Origin: Gari tellinella | Lineage: Eukaryota; Mollusca; Bivalvia; Cardiida; Psammobiidae | DNA: 64,000 nucleotides | Direction: 5' to 3' | Assembly (NCBI GenBank): GCA_922989275.2 | Contig: OV277871.1 | Span: 58,983,848-59,047,847 of the forward strand | Part shown: in pieces, positions 22,490 through 35,400 of the stretch | Position numbering within the stretch: position 1 is the first letter of the stretch | Layout: every line of letters begins with the position of its first letter | Position numbers and translations under genes: made by a program | Notes under the pieces: generated by a model | Seen by the model: only the letters and a program-made list of their open reading frames with translations | Databases searched by the model: none | Told to the model about the DNA's origin: nothing

Positions 22490-22665
22490 TAGTCTCTCAA
22501 ACTCGCTAAAGTCGAAATTATTCAAGTTTCTACCACTGAAATTTACTGTATTAAACCTGTATCAGTCCAATATATTCGTATTTCAAGAAAGCCACGTTTG
22601 AACTTTGAAATACGAATTAGTTCGACCCAGCCGAGTGCAGGATATCAAAGTTAGACTACAAAATT
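22490..22665. repeat. decayed MITE family I copy
   Basis: AACTCGCTAAAGTCGAAATT, TATATTCGTATTTCAAGAAA, TGAAATACGAATTAGTTCGA, GATATCAAAGTTAGAC. Confidence 0.55.
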
Positions 22666-22898
22666 AAAACAGAGTTTGAGCTTACAAGACATCCTTAGTT
22701 TAAGATGACTTGCTACGTGGAAGCGACAAAAAGCTAATATATTTCAATAGGAAATACAAATAGGGTACACCCAAAACAAAAATGGTTGTGCTAAATCCAT
22801 AGCAAAAACAATTGATGTTAATGAATAGGTTTTACAATAATTATGATGACAAGTTGATAATCTATTGCACTTTGGTAAAATTAGCTAAACATGTAATT

Positions 22899-23015
22899 AA
22901 CCCGCCCACTGCCAATGCTGAAAACGCTGACATTTGCAAACATTTTGGATCCTGATTAGACGGCGCGATACGCATCGTTTAATCAGGATCCAAAATGTTT
23001 GCAAATATCAATCAA
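22899..23015. repeat. MITE family B, half copy
   Basis: TTAACCCGCCCACTGCC start, then hairpin GGATCCTGATTAGACGGCGC with complement. The region beyond the right arm is missing. Confidence 0.65.
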
Positions 23016-23051
23016 TGCAAAAATCCAAATATTATACATTTATCACGTAAT

Positions 23052-23666
23052 CTGCGGTCTGGGGTTGCATAAAGCGATTGTGTACATATCGTAATCCACT
23101 AGAGGAATATCACTTTTTGGGGCTCCCGCCTTACCTGTTCGTTTACAAGCGCTGCATGTAGTGGGTCAACAAATGACGTCATTTCATATGACCTTTACGT
23201 AAACAATGTAACTTTTTGGCGGAAAATCTATATAGCTGAGGGTCTACAAACTGTGGCTTTATTTAAGTAAATATGTGCTTAAATTTGTTATATGATAAAT
23301 AGAATCTCACATTCGTGCTCATTATTTATCATTTTTAATAAACTCGTTGGCTAAAATGAATATGACGCTCGCCAGGGCTCGTGTCATATTATTTTTGTCA
23401 ACTTATTTATTAACCCTTAGCCCGCCAAATAAATTGTCGTCTGCTATATTTCTCGTCTGCTTCAAGTTTCAAAGTGCTTCAAAGTTGCTCAAAATTGCTG
23501 AAAATGTTGTTCGAGTGTCAAACAGCTTGGATCCAGATGAGACGCCGAGTTACTCGGCGTCTCATCCGGATCCAAGCTGTTTGCATATGGAGCTATAGTC
23601 GTGAGTGGCAGGCTAAGGGTTAAAAATGATAAATAATGAGCACTCATACAAGATCCTCTATACCTT
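23052..23666 (+). mobile_element. family J element split by a family B MITE
   Basis: TTGCATAAAGCGATTGTGTA, GTTTACAAGCGCTGCATGTA, AAATGACGTCATTTC, TGGCGGAAAATCTATATAGC, then the inverted ATTATTTATCATTTTTAATA arms. The right arm is cut at TTAA by the element 23410-23623 and continues to AGATCCTCTA. Confidence 0.75.
23410..23623. mobile_element. MITE family B copy nested in family J
   Basis: TTAACCCTTAGCCCGCC start and GGCTAAGGGTTAA end. Contains TTGTCGTCTGC and the hairpin GGATCCAGATGAGACGCCGA with complement. It splits the family J arm exactly at a TTAA; the other J arm (23310-23335) preserves the uninterrupted sequence. Confidence 0.88.
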
Positions 23667-23966
23667 TTAGCAGACAAAAAAAAAGCAGGTGATAATCTGG
23701 CAGCGACTGTGTTAGACGGGTTATTAAGTCACAATGGCAGTGAAAGGGTTGATACATATCTGTCTAGTAAAGAGAAACATATCTGAGGTTATCGAACTAC
23801 GTTAGTTATCCCCCATTTAAACATAAATACATTTCATTAAAACGCAATGCAATAAAATGACGATAATGGCAGATTCTTAAAGATGTAAAGTTTTATGTAC
23901 ATCTGTAATTTTAAGTGGCAAATAGTTTGGAGCCTAATAAAACAAGCAGGATTTCGGAGACATTAT

Positions 23967-24204
23967 GGACCCGTCTTTTGAAACGTCGTACGACAAAAAG
24001 GTCGTAAGTCAAAACTTAAAAATACATATAATTTCTAATATCCCCATCTAATCCTGTCTTGTAGCACCACTTTGGAATCGTCTTTTCAAGATGATCTATA
24101 GAGATATCACAAGACAGGATTATATAGATAAATAAGCTATAATTGAACACTTAGGATCTGGCTTACGAAAATATTTGTCGTACGATGTTTTGTAAGACAA
24201 GCCC
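23967..24204. mobile_element. MITE family H copy
   Basis: GACCCGTCTTTTGAAACGTC start, GTACGATGTTTTGTAAGAC end, GGAATCGTCTTTTCAAGATG centre, and ATCCTGTCTTG / CAAGACAGGAT arms. Confidence 0.75.
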
Positions 24205-24969
24205 AATGTCTTTAACACAAACGCGCTTGCTGAGAAAAATTAATGTATTCCCAACTGTAATTCATACCGTACAAATAACATGCATGTTTGTACTAATTTT
24301 TTTTTTTTGATAACTAAATCAAGTTCATCAATTTCTTAGGTTAATGCTTGTAACAAATATTAAAAGAACCAACCAGGAATCAAATAAAAACTTATTTAAG
24401 TATTTAGCAACAACAAAAAAACGGGTTTCCAGTGTTTATATGTTAAAAGTATTTCAAGTTTAAAAACAAGATATCAATACAAATATTAAAGATAAAGAAG
24501 TTGTATTAAGCATCACTGAAACTAGCATACATTTGTAGACTCCATAACACGTGACAGCTTAATGAAGCACAAATTACCTTTCTACCTTAATTTGTCTTTC
24601 ATGACATACAACCAATGCACAATCAGTAAACATTTTAGTATATCCTATTTTTTATATTTCATGCATGTACAATACATTATTCCAAAACTGTACAACAAAT
24701 AAATTGATTACTGGCTAAAGCTGTTTTGTGTATAAATGTCAGCTTAACTTCAATTTCATAAATGAATGTCAATTAAAATGTAATGTGTAATATTTTACGC
24801 AAAAATGTGTTACAGCAAAATATTTGCTCAATTTTAAATGCATACAACCAATATGGTTTGCGTGTTTTACAATAATGTATGTCAAACATTTGTATGTTTG
24901 CTTTAACTGTTTCTCAAAACTTAACATAAACGTTTAACAGATGCCCATTCAAATACATCCAAGCTTGTC
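24205..24969. other. no feature seen
   Basis: Strongly AT-rich, with a T11-like run at about 24299. No coding or repeat family evidence. 25076-25607 is likewise anonymous. Confidence 0.5.
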
Positions 24970-25075
24970 ATAACCTTTTTACTGTCATACCCTAGTACAA
25001 TAGTAACTTGCAAACAATGTGGACCGTGATCAGACGCCGTGTCTCCCGATGTCTGATCAGGATCAAAATTTTATG
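24970..25075. repeat. MITE E/B hybrid-like fragment
   Basis: ACCCTAGTACAATAG is family E-like. GGACCGTGATCAGACGCCGT and its partial partner are of the GACGCC type. A stem of one family in a flank of another, in line with core exchange. Confidence 0.5.
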
Positions 25076-25607
25076 ACATAGCCCTACAAGAAGTTTGGTT
25101 TGGTGCATTTTATACAACCTTTTCGCCCCTTTGTACTCAATCCACTTGGGACCTTTGGAATGTTGACCACTCAGAAGCGAATGTCGCCGAGATCTTCTCA
25201 TACTGTCAAACCTTTATATAGCAACCATTCAGTTCAATGTCCAAAAACAGATTAGATAAGCAATCACCTGTTTTATGATTTCCTTAACTAATTCACCCTA
25301 CAGGTCTTAATGTAAACTTTTAATATTTCTTGTCCAATTGTGACTACCTTTGCAGAAGCTGAACAAAGGGAGTCATCTGGTCTAGGTCTGGTTTACATTT
25401 GTTAAAACCCATTTTATTGTTACCGAAACATGAATAGAAATTCAACAAAAAGTCAACAAATGTATAGATGGTAAGTCATTCAAGAATTCATTGTAATATC
25501 TGTCTTTGTATTGCAGATTTCCATTTTGCATTGGACAAGTGTGCAGCAGGCACATAACATAAGTGTATAAACATGTACACTGTTTGTAAATGTCGAGTAT
25601 GCTAGTA

Positions 25608-25853
25608 CAGTGGAGAATCTGTTATTCTTTCCCGTTTAAACGCAAACGTACGCAAACGCAAAGCACTTAAACGTAGAAAAGAACAACTTTTGGACAATTC
25701 TGAAAATTCATGTTCATCTTGGTGGCAAACAGTTTGGAGCCTGATCAGACGCCGGGTTACTCGGCGTCTGATCTGGCTCCAAACTGTTTGCACTGCAAAT
25801 AATAGTTTTAGCGTAAACGCGTTTATTGGGAAAGAATAACAGATTCTCCACTG
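25608..25853 (-). mobile_element. MITE family A, young 246-bp subtype
   Basis: TA-flanked and in the opposite orientation to 21746-21991, with exactly the same length. Ends GAATCTG..CAGATTC, hairpin loop GGGTTACTCGG (one arm mismatch). Lies about 380 bp beyond the stop codon of the SLC16-like gene. Confidence 0.9.
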
Positions 25854-25913
25854 TATGCTAGTACATGTAGTCACTTGGGTCCAATTTGTTAAATCTTCCT
25901 CGCAGACCGGTCG

Positions 25914-26133
25914 CTTAACCCCATTCACTGCCTTACCCCGAATACAACAGTTTTTTGTAAACAGTTTGGATCCTGATCAGACACCGCGATACGCGGCATC
26001 TGATCAGGATCCAAACTGTTTGACACTCATTTCAATATTTCTTCAGTCAATATAGCAAAAGTTAAAATTTTATAAAATAAAAGCAGACGACAATTGTTTA
26101 AAATTGATGACGTCACGGCAGTGAAGGGTTTAA
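25914..26133. mobile_element. MITE family B, TTAA-flanked (reference copy)
   Basis: TTAACCCCATTCACTGCC at the left and GGCAGTGAAGGGTTTAA at the right, with the TTAA target duplicated. The subterminal side has GCAGACGACAATTG and GATGACGTCAC. The centre is the hairpin CAAACTGTTTGG-type arms around GGATCCTGATCAGACACCG and complement. CCC...GGG ends at TTAA are the hallmark of piggyBac-type mobilisation. It lies 97 bp past the SLC16-like stop codon. Confidence 0.85.
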
Positions 26134-26229
26134 TACAAACCTGACTATAGCTGTATCCCTCAAGGCACTTAAAGTATTGTGTCTCCAGGCTTTGCTGTAT
26201 CATATGAACACATATGTTGTAAACTTGCT

Positions 26230-26402
26230 TCACACTGTCGCATTACTTTCTCCACCTTCCGTCGCGGCATCATCAATTGGTTCTTTATGTATACAGCGTC
26301 TTACGAGAGGGATGAAAAATAACATGACACCGCTTATGGCTACTATCACACCGGCAACGATGAAAGACACGTCGTAACTTCCGGTTCCATCGTACAGCCA
26401 GC
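26230..26402 (-). CDS. SLC16-like gene, exon 6 (TM12, stop)
   Basis: Starts by completing a Gly codon, then [20 protein letters not shown] (the W.YD.TGSYD motif typical of MCT C-terminal halves), TM12 ([13 protein letters not shown]), RRC and a short acidic tail ending EGGESNATV, then TGA at 26232-26230. The acceptor is CAATTACAG|GC. A family B MITE begins about 97 bp after the stop, so its hairpin may lie in the 3' UTR. I saw no convincing poly(A) signal close by. Confidence 0.88.
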
Positions 26403-29400
26403 CTGTAATTGAATAATTGTTTATACATTATTCACTCGATAGCTCACTTTTCTTTCCTGTTTAAATGAAATGGAACGCAAACACGTTGCCAGAAAATATG
26501 CAGTCTAATTTTGATCCAAACTATTTTTAATAAGCAACCTTTCTTAAGTTTCGGAATAAGCACGATACGAACAAAATCGCTCCAAACTGTTTTCAATAAA
26601 TATCGCAGATTCGCGCGTAGTATACAGCACTGGGATTCAACTGTACATGTACGTACTATAATCAAATCTTTTGCTACGACAATTTATATAGGTATCATGA
26701 TAGATTTGTTTTTCTACGAAGGCAACTTTGTGTTCGTAGGAAAACAATTCCCAGTATATATCTTTACCCCATAGCCTGTTTCTAGAATTTAAGATAGATT
26801 GCTTCTTTAAGCTACTATCTAATAGTACATGTTCATGACTGTATACATTGGAATTTCGTCATGGAAGGAATAAATTAGATGCGCTAAAATGCGCCCCTGT
26901 GGGGGGAAAAGGATATACGTTGTATACATGTACTGGCTTCGTAGGAAAACATTTGGTCTAAATTACGCAAATACATACTTGTCCCCCCATCGTGCAGGAA
27001 TACAACCTTTTCACTGCGACGATGTCATCTCCTTTAAACACTTGTTGTATACTTCTTTTGTTTCAAATTTAACTTGAAGGTAAACTGACAAAAGTAATAT
27101 CGTTATTAGTATCAACCTGTTTGAATCCTGATCAGACGCTGCGTCACGCGTTGTCTATTCAGAATCCAAACTGTTTGTAACTAACCCAATTGCTTTAATT
27201 GGGGCCACTTGTAAAATGTGAACTTCGATATTTCAAACTCGCTAAAGTCAAACTAACTCACAAGTTAAGTTAATTTTAGATATCTTGAACTCGATTAAGT
27301 CAAACATATCCGTATACGCAAGTTGAAAATGTGGCTCAGCCACGTTTTAATTTTGAAATACGAATATGTTCGACTTAAGTGTGTTCGGAATATCAAAGTT
27401 TGATAGTTTACAAATTGCTTGGACAAAACGTTGAGGATTTCTTACCGGCTATAGGCGGCCCAATGAGTGTTGCGAATCCCTGGAACATCAGGAGCAATCC
27501 GAATGAATTCGTCAACATTTCTAATCCAAGCAAGTCAACCAAGACAACAGAAGTCAAGGATACATACACTCCTAAAACAAAAGATACAGGTAAAAAAACT
27601 AATAAAATACACACAAAACAGACAGACACACGCACAAAATGTTTTGCAATTTTCTGTATACGCAAAAGTATGTGCTCCAGTTTCGTTTGGCAGATGGATA
27701 ACGATGTCGCTGACATTATAACACTTTATTTCATTTTAAGGCACACAAAATATATCAAGACAGTACCAGAGCTCCAGATAAGAGGGAGTAAACTGAACAA
27801 ATCAAACATTTTCTTACTCTCAAACATTTTCTAACTCTTTTTTTGCATCAAACTCTATCTCGAAAAGACTATTCTAATAAGTAGTGACACCATCGGGTTT
27901 AATGAAGTAAATAAGAATTAAGTTTTTGAAAGTACTCCCCTATTTGGAGCTCTGAGTACTTATTCATGTACATGCAATGTTTTATCTTAAAACTGTCAAA
28001 CTCTTCAGAGTCACTTAGATTTGTTTCACTAGTACATTTTTTCTAATATAGAGCAGCGAACAGCAACGTTACTACCACACAGGTATAGTTTACGTGTTGT
28101 ACTACACATGCAACTTCAAGTATATAGCCACACAGGCAATAATGCATATATGTCACACAGACTTTAATTCAGTCTAGTCCATTTAAAAGTCAATTTCTGA
28201 CTGTTTTAGAGTATATATGTTTGATTTAAAAAATACATTGTAAAATGATAAACAGTGCAGACCCTGGTCAGAGGGCTCATGCAGAAGTCCCCTAATCAGG
28301 ATCTACACTGTTTGCACAAAAAGTGTACACTTCACATGTACACTGTTACATGTAGTTAATAACGTTTATACTCATCGCTAGGGTTGGTTTAATAGACACT
28401 TGACAGTACTAAAATTTTACTTTTAAAATGAAACAAAAACACACATTTGTCGTGTATCTATGTAAAAAGGTGAATATTATCATTGATCTCGCTTAAAAGT
28501 TGAAACAAAAGTAATACAATAAAATGAGGAAAATACCATTGCCATTTTAATACAATTTGAGTGAAAGGACATTTGGAGCTGATCAGACGCAGAGTTACTC
28601 GGTGACTGTTAGGACTGAATAGTGGTACCATTATTTGATCCATTACCCCATTGTCTGTCTCTAGTTTTGAAGCTAGGTGATCACTGGAAAAAGGTTTAGA
28701 GTAAAGCAGAATGAAATTTCAGTCTCCTCTTAGCTACAATATTCTAAGATAAAAGAAAGGCTCCCCTTCCTTTAAATGATGATTTAAACAATTTAGTGGT
28801 CGTAATAGAGATGTTGTAGTCTTCACGGTTTAAAGAAAATTTAAGCTGCCATCTGTCTTTTTTGCAGTCAATTCGGCTTCACTTTATTGGTCGTAATAGA
28901 GAGATTTTAATGTGATATTGGCGTTGAAAGGACTGTACTTACCAATGAACAAACCGAACACACAGGCATACAATACAAGTAGCCCGTAGTTGTAACACAA
29001 GGGACATAAGGCAGTTGCAATTCCACAGATTGTCAATGCAGAGTTGTATAACATTAGGCGGTTCACTCCTTTTCTATCGGCGAGAAAACCAAACAGTACC
29101 CGCCCTACAGTATTGGAGATACCGATAGCTGACACGAGCCATTTGGCATCCTCTTCACTAATCCCTTCGTCTACGGCTCGATCGGTGAGGAATATGAAAG
29201 GCATGTTAAAACCGATACTGGTGAAAAAGTTTGAGATGACGAACATGAGAAATATCACATCTTTGAGAAGGGAAAAATCACACATCTGCTTGAGCGAATA
29301 GTAGAGATTGGCATTAACTTCAATACCACAGACTTTCTTCTTTAGGTCGGTGTCCATGGCGGGAATGGACGTCAAACTGGCAATGTACAAGGCCGGGTGA

Positions 29401-32400
29401 GAGCGGTGGAGGGAAATGTTGAGTAGACTTCCACTTTGATATATAGCTCCTGAAAAACACAATAATAGGTAGAGTAAGCTACGGGGGATACATGTAATAC
29501 TTTATTATTTTCCCGGAGAAACACACTGTAATAAAATCCTAGATATGACCAGTTCTCGTAAGAGTTGAAATTCTCATGTAAAAATAGATTGGAAAGAAAC
29601 ATGTGTAGTGCTAGATCTGATGTCGATGTCTTAAAAATGTAGTGCTGTGAAATCGTATTTACCTTTTGCCTGGCACTAGGTAAGCCGACGTCTGATCTGG
29701 CTCTAAACTGTTTGCTATGGAAATTATGGTTTTACGGCAAAGGTTAACAACTTCTCTGCTGTATGTCTAATGTCGTATTATCAATGTTTCAATATGAATT
29801 GAATGATTAAATTATTTATAACTTACATTACAGCGGAGAAGACGTTATTCTTTTCCAAACCTGTTTACACTAAAACTATTATTTCCACTGCAAGCAGTTT
29901 GGAGCAAGAGCAGACGCCGGATAACCAGGCGTCTGATCAGGCTCCAAACTGTTTGCCACTCAGATTAAAAGGAATAGTCAGAATTGTCGAAAAATGCCAT
30001 TTAGTTTCTACGTTTACTGCAATGCGATTGTGTTTCATTTGCATTTAAAACCGGAAACTAGAACGTCTTCTCTACTGTATATCAATAAAGCAATCATTAA
30101 CCCATTTATACCCAGTGGATTATTCCCTGTTTATATATTGGATTTGTCAATTTTTTATCAAAGGGATGCCTGGTTAAATTTTTCATTTTCACTTTGTTTC
30201 ATATTGAAATTCCTATCAGCAAACAGTGTAGACTCTGATCAGACGCCGCATTATGCGGCGTCTGAACAGAGTCTACACTGTTTGCCTATGTTCGATATAC
30301 GGGATCGTGGGCACAATTGGGTTACTATTAACAAGTAATATCTTTAAAAAAGATATTCGGCGGAATGAGTGGTTGAACTAAGGCTATATAGATGGGTGTG
30401 CAAAATTGAATTAAATTGAGGTTTTCAAAGAATTGTAATATCTTGGATTGAAAAGCAAAAAATACAAGTATTCAATTGAAACAGTAACTTTTATTTAAAA
30501 TGCAAAACTATCATGTACAGAAATGCAAAACAAAACAATAATTTAACTCATATCCTAGCTACTGGTAGGAGATCCTCACATTAATCTATTGTTCCATTCA
30601 TAGAGTTTCTTGAAACAAACTATAGCATACACAAATGTACAGATACAACAATCATCATATCTTAAAATAGAAGCATAATTAACTTCTGTGGCCTATTTCA
30701 TCAGCCCAGTGTGTAGTAAAAGCCAGCCTGTATCTCTAAATTTTACACCCAGAGTCCACATGATGTAAAACTGTAATGGGACATAAACCAGCCTACAGGG
30801 CTCCAGATAAGAGTGAGTAAACTAAACAAATCACATTTTTCCACCTCTTTTAGCACCAAACCCTATGGTATTACCACTCATTTTGATTGTCTCGAAGAGA
30901 CAATTCATATGTATAGTGACACCACAGGGTTTAATGCACAAATAAAGATTTTAAGTTTTGAAACAATTCCCTTATCTGGAGCCCTGGCTACTATCCAATC
31001 AGACTATTCAGTTTCAACAGGTGCTCTTAAATCTAAATTTCTGATCAAATATTATTGGTTGAAATGTGTGGCCAAATATAAATTAAGTGTGTCTAAATAG
31101 AAAACAGTCAGCTCCGCCGAAAAACATTATACAATTGTTTAATTCATAGTATTGATTATTAGGAGAATGGGATTAGGAGATCGGGTCACTCACCTGGTGT
31201 TAAGAGTCTATGTGAGTGATGATGCGCATGTTGAGGATCCTCCGACAGTAAGCGTCTCATCTGGTGCGGCTTATTGGAATGTTCCCTAGCTAGTGGCGAT
31301 ATGGGCAAGGTTCGAGTCCCTGCACGGTGTATGGACCCCTCGCTCCTGAACAGGGACGTACCATTATTCTGGCCCTGTAGCGATAACAGTTCCGGTTTCT
31401 TGGGTGAAGAAGGGGTCGATGTAATTTCCATCTCCAGCGAATCCCCTTTACTGGAAATTCCGTTACTGTTACTACTAATCAACAGCTCCATTTCAAGTTT
31501 GTCTTTAACGAGCTGTGAGTCTTTGATGACTGGTTCGTCATTTTTAGAGTCAGAGATCTTAGGTCCAACAAGAGGCCTGAATAGAGAGCCACACAGGATA
31601 CAGTTTAGTATGATCCCTGCTTCTATCAATATTGCACCTCGCCACCCGAATTCGTCGATGAGGTATTTTGAAAATGGATTGAAAATGAAAGCCCCCAGTC
31701 CACTGCCGCACACTGCTAACCCAGTAGCAAAGGCCCGTCGCTCTTCAAAGTAGTAACCCACACTTACGATGGCAGGAAGGTATATTAGACCAAACCCAAG
31801 ACCTGAAGAAAAATATACAGTGAAATCTCTCTTATTACAACCAATGAAAAGAAATCAGCAAAGTAATGGTACAGTCAAACTTATATTAAACAACCATTCG
31901 ATATAATGTTATAAGCTGTATTTTGTACACGTGGTTGCTAAATACAGGATAAAAAATACTAAAAGCTTCTACATGGGCTTTCTGCATTATTTTATCCTAT
32001 AAGTCACCTAAAACATGTAGTTGTCTTTCCTTTTTCTACGTTCGTAACGAGGAAACGCTTAATATAAATTTGAATGTATTAAAGATGAGCGCTTGGATAA
32101 AAAGAACAGCTAAATGTGCATTTTTAAAACACACCTGAATGCATTGTCAGAGCATCACAGGACAATATATGCCTAGATGAACTTGATGATGACGCTACGG
32201 TCCTGTATATAGGACAATGACAAACAGTGGAGACTGATCAGATGTCGCAAAATGCGGCGTCTGATCAGAGTCTGATAGGAATTTAAATATTTAACAAACC
32301 GCCAATGCAAGTTTACATCAGGCACCCCTTAGATTAAAAATGGAATGATTAAACACATAAGCATGGAAGAATCCATTGGGCACAAATGGGTTAAATGCAA

Positions 32401-35400
32401 ACTGAAACTACAACTTTTTGTCTAGTTCGAAAACGGGAACCTACGGAAGTTACTCCTTAATTACGCCTTTAATATATTCCTACACTTTGTATTCTGCTTA
32501 ACTTTCAAAAGGCTGTAAATGTTCATCTGTCTTCAATATTGAAAGCAAGCTACATGTATGTGGGAAAGGTTTTAAGCTACCACCTAAAAAGAGACTGTAA
32601 ATGTCCTTTATGTTTTATGTGTGCACGGGACATAATATCCCCAGTAAAATAATTATCAAAGCCGTTAAAATACGTTTCTCTGGAATAATGGGCTAAGAAA
32701 ACATTATTTGCTGTAAGCTTACCTGACATTATACCAAAACTGAAGTATAGGAAGTACAAGTTTGGTGCAAATAAACTCAGCACGAAGCCCGCCGCAGCGA
32801 TTATCGCCCCTGCTATAGTCGTCACACGGCAGCCATATTTATTCGTGATGATACCTGCCAGTGGACCTGAAAATAGAACATTTGGTTATTTTAAATCGAA
32901 AGTTCCAAGACGATCGAACATATCGTTCTTATCACATAAGTGAACATTTGGTGTCCTTATCTAGTGCTGTAAGAGTTATATTGTTAGGCATGTGCATAAT
33001 TATATAATGTGTTATATGGTTATGAACAACGTACATGTATAATGTTTATTGCAAAAAAACAATTGAATTTAATTGAACTGAATAATAACTTTGTGTATTA
33101 CTGTAACCCCTGGGACGATAACAATGTACTTTTGAACTATCTTGCCAGAATATCTATAGACGAAGAATTGTTACGAATGTCAAAGTTCATGCCTTTGTGG
33201 TTTCAGAGAGTTTTAATGACAAACCATCTGTTTTAGCTCATGTGAACTAAATGGGTTGTTTTTCATGCTATGTGCCAAATATCTAAGTTCAAGGTTCTGT
33301 GATTCAAGACAAGAACAGTAATTGAAAAATCTTATTCCAGCTCCTGTTGCGTATGACCGAAACTATTTGTTTAGATAGAAAAGAGGGTGATATATGCACC
33401 ATCCCTGCAAAGTTTGGTACAACTCCAACCAGTAGTTGAGGGTGCATCAAACCCATAAGCGATTTTTTCAAAGTATTAAACTTTTTTTCTATTATTGTAT
33501 TTTTTGGAAGAGCTGTTTATGATGAATGAAAAAATGAAAAGGTATTTATATGGTGGTGTCCTTTCTTTTGAGCTACAGCGATTTGAAAAAGGTTTGTCAA
33601 ATTTGGATTTTTTTCTCAAATTTTACCCATTCAGAGTACAAGCTTCAGTAAAATCTATTTCAAAACAAAACAAACATGGTAATTTGGGTTTTCTTTATTT
33701 ATTTCATGTCTATGGTGGTATTTTCACATATAGAAACCAAATTTAGACAAAGCAGGCACCAGGTTTGAACAATATCGATCCTTGAATATCAAAAATATGC
33801 TTTTTATATTGCATGATTTTATTAGATTTTTTATTTTATGAAAAAAAGTAAAAAAGTTTGAAAATGAAATAGTTCTAGTATTCAACTTTTTCTTATATTC
33901 TACCAGAAGAAAGCCCATGCTAATGCAGTTCAAAATATGAAAAGAAATTAAAAGGTCAGTGTTGGAAATTTTAGTTATTAAAGTAAAAAGATTTATCTCC
34001 CTTTACAAAATTTACAAAAAGGACCATGTCAATGATATTTAGAGCTTAATAAATTTCACATGTGGTGCCTGTTTTCTCTTAAATTAATTTTTGTATGAAG
34101 AAATACTAATATAGACAGGAAATAAATAACACAAAACCAAATTAGCATATTTATTTTCATTTGAAATGGATTTTATTGAAGCGGGCTGTTTGAAAAGGAC
34201 AAAATAAGAAAGAGTGGTTGGGGTAAATTTTACATGGCCGTAGAGCCAAAAGTTGTTCACCAAAATGTACACTTTTCTTTTTTTTCATTCATCTTAAACA
34301 GCTCTTCATAGAGTGTTTTCATATACTTTGAAAATTTCTCCCAAATTCATGAGTTTCATACACCCTTAAGGAGGAGTTTTCGTTTGAATATATCGTTCGA
34401 CGAGCAATGAAAGACGGAGGACGATGAACACACGACATATGACGATCAATGTATCTCATCTTTGCACTACATGCCACGTACACAAACAAGCTTCGATGTA
34501 TTGCATTTGAAGTCGTTTGCACATATATCATATTCTCAAGTTGATATATATGTTATCATTTGTTAGCATAGTGTGATGTCATAACAGGCTTTTTGACCCT
34601 GAGCCCAAGAAGCCCAAATCGGTCAAGGATCACACAGAGTGTATCCTTGACTTGCCGCTTATCAGCAGTAAATATATAGGTTAACAAATTGACTGGCATG
34701 GTGTCGTGACTGTCGTCTGCTTAAAATGTAATCTGCTTTTGTTTCTCAAATCGGGTTTTTTAAACATTTCACAGATAACAAAAAAAAATTCTGGATCAAG
34801 ATCACACGCGCCGAATGGCTTCACGGCGTCTGATCTGGATCAACACAGCTTAAAAAATTCAATTTCTTTCGGTACAATGCATTGAAGGGTTAATGAATGA
34901 ATTATACATGTTAATCTTAGTATGTTTCGTGACACGATAGGCAGAGATAGACCTATTACATATACGGTCAGCTTAACAATCAGTAGTACATTTCCATAGC
35001 TCAGTCAAATAGTGATCCATAACCTGTATACATGTATATTGTATTATGGATATGTAATGTAGGCTTCTTTGAATCATCGTCTGCATTTTGTGTCAAATTG
35101 AAATGAGTGCAGACGATAGTTTAGTTGGTAAATATTATATTATTCTTTCCGAGAAACGAATGTTACGTTTAAAAACCTTGAAAACAGTTTTTATCCATAT
35201 CAAAAACATTTTACGCAGAGTAAAACGTCGTCTGATTATGCTAAAACGGTCTGTCATTCAAATTAAAATGAGTCATTATTTTAAAATAAATTTGTTTTCT
35301 GTTCATTTTTTTACCATTGTCTGTTTGTGTTATTTCGATAAAACGGTACAAAATACAAATTTTCCAAACGCAGTTGCAACCAGGAATACGTTTGTGAAAA

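Noticed and set aside
27379..27834. Plus-strand 151-codon frame at 27.4-27.8 kb
   Set aside because: It is antisense to exon 5 of the SLC16-like gene and has no family resemblance.
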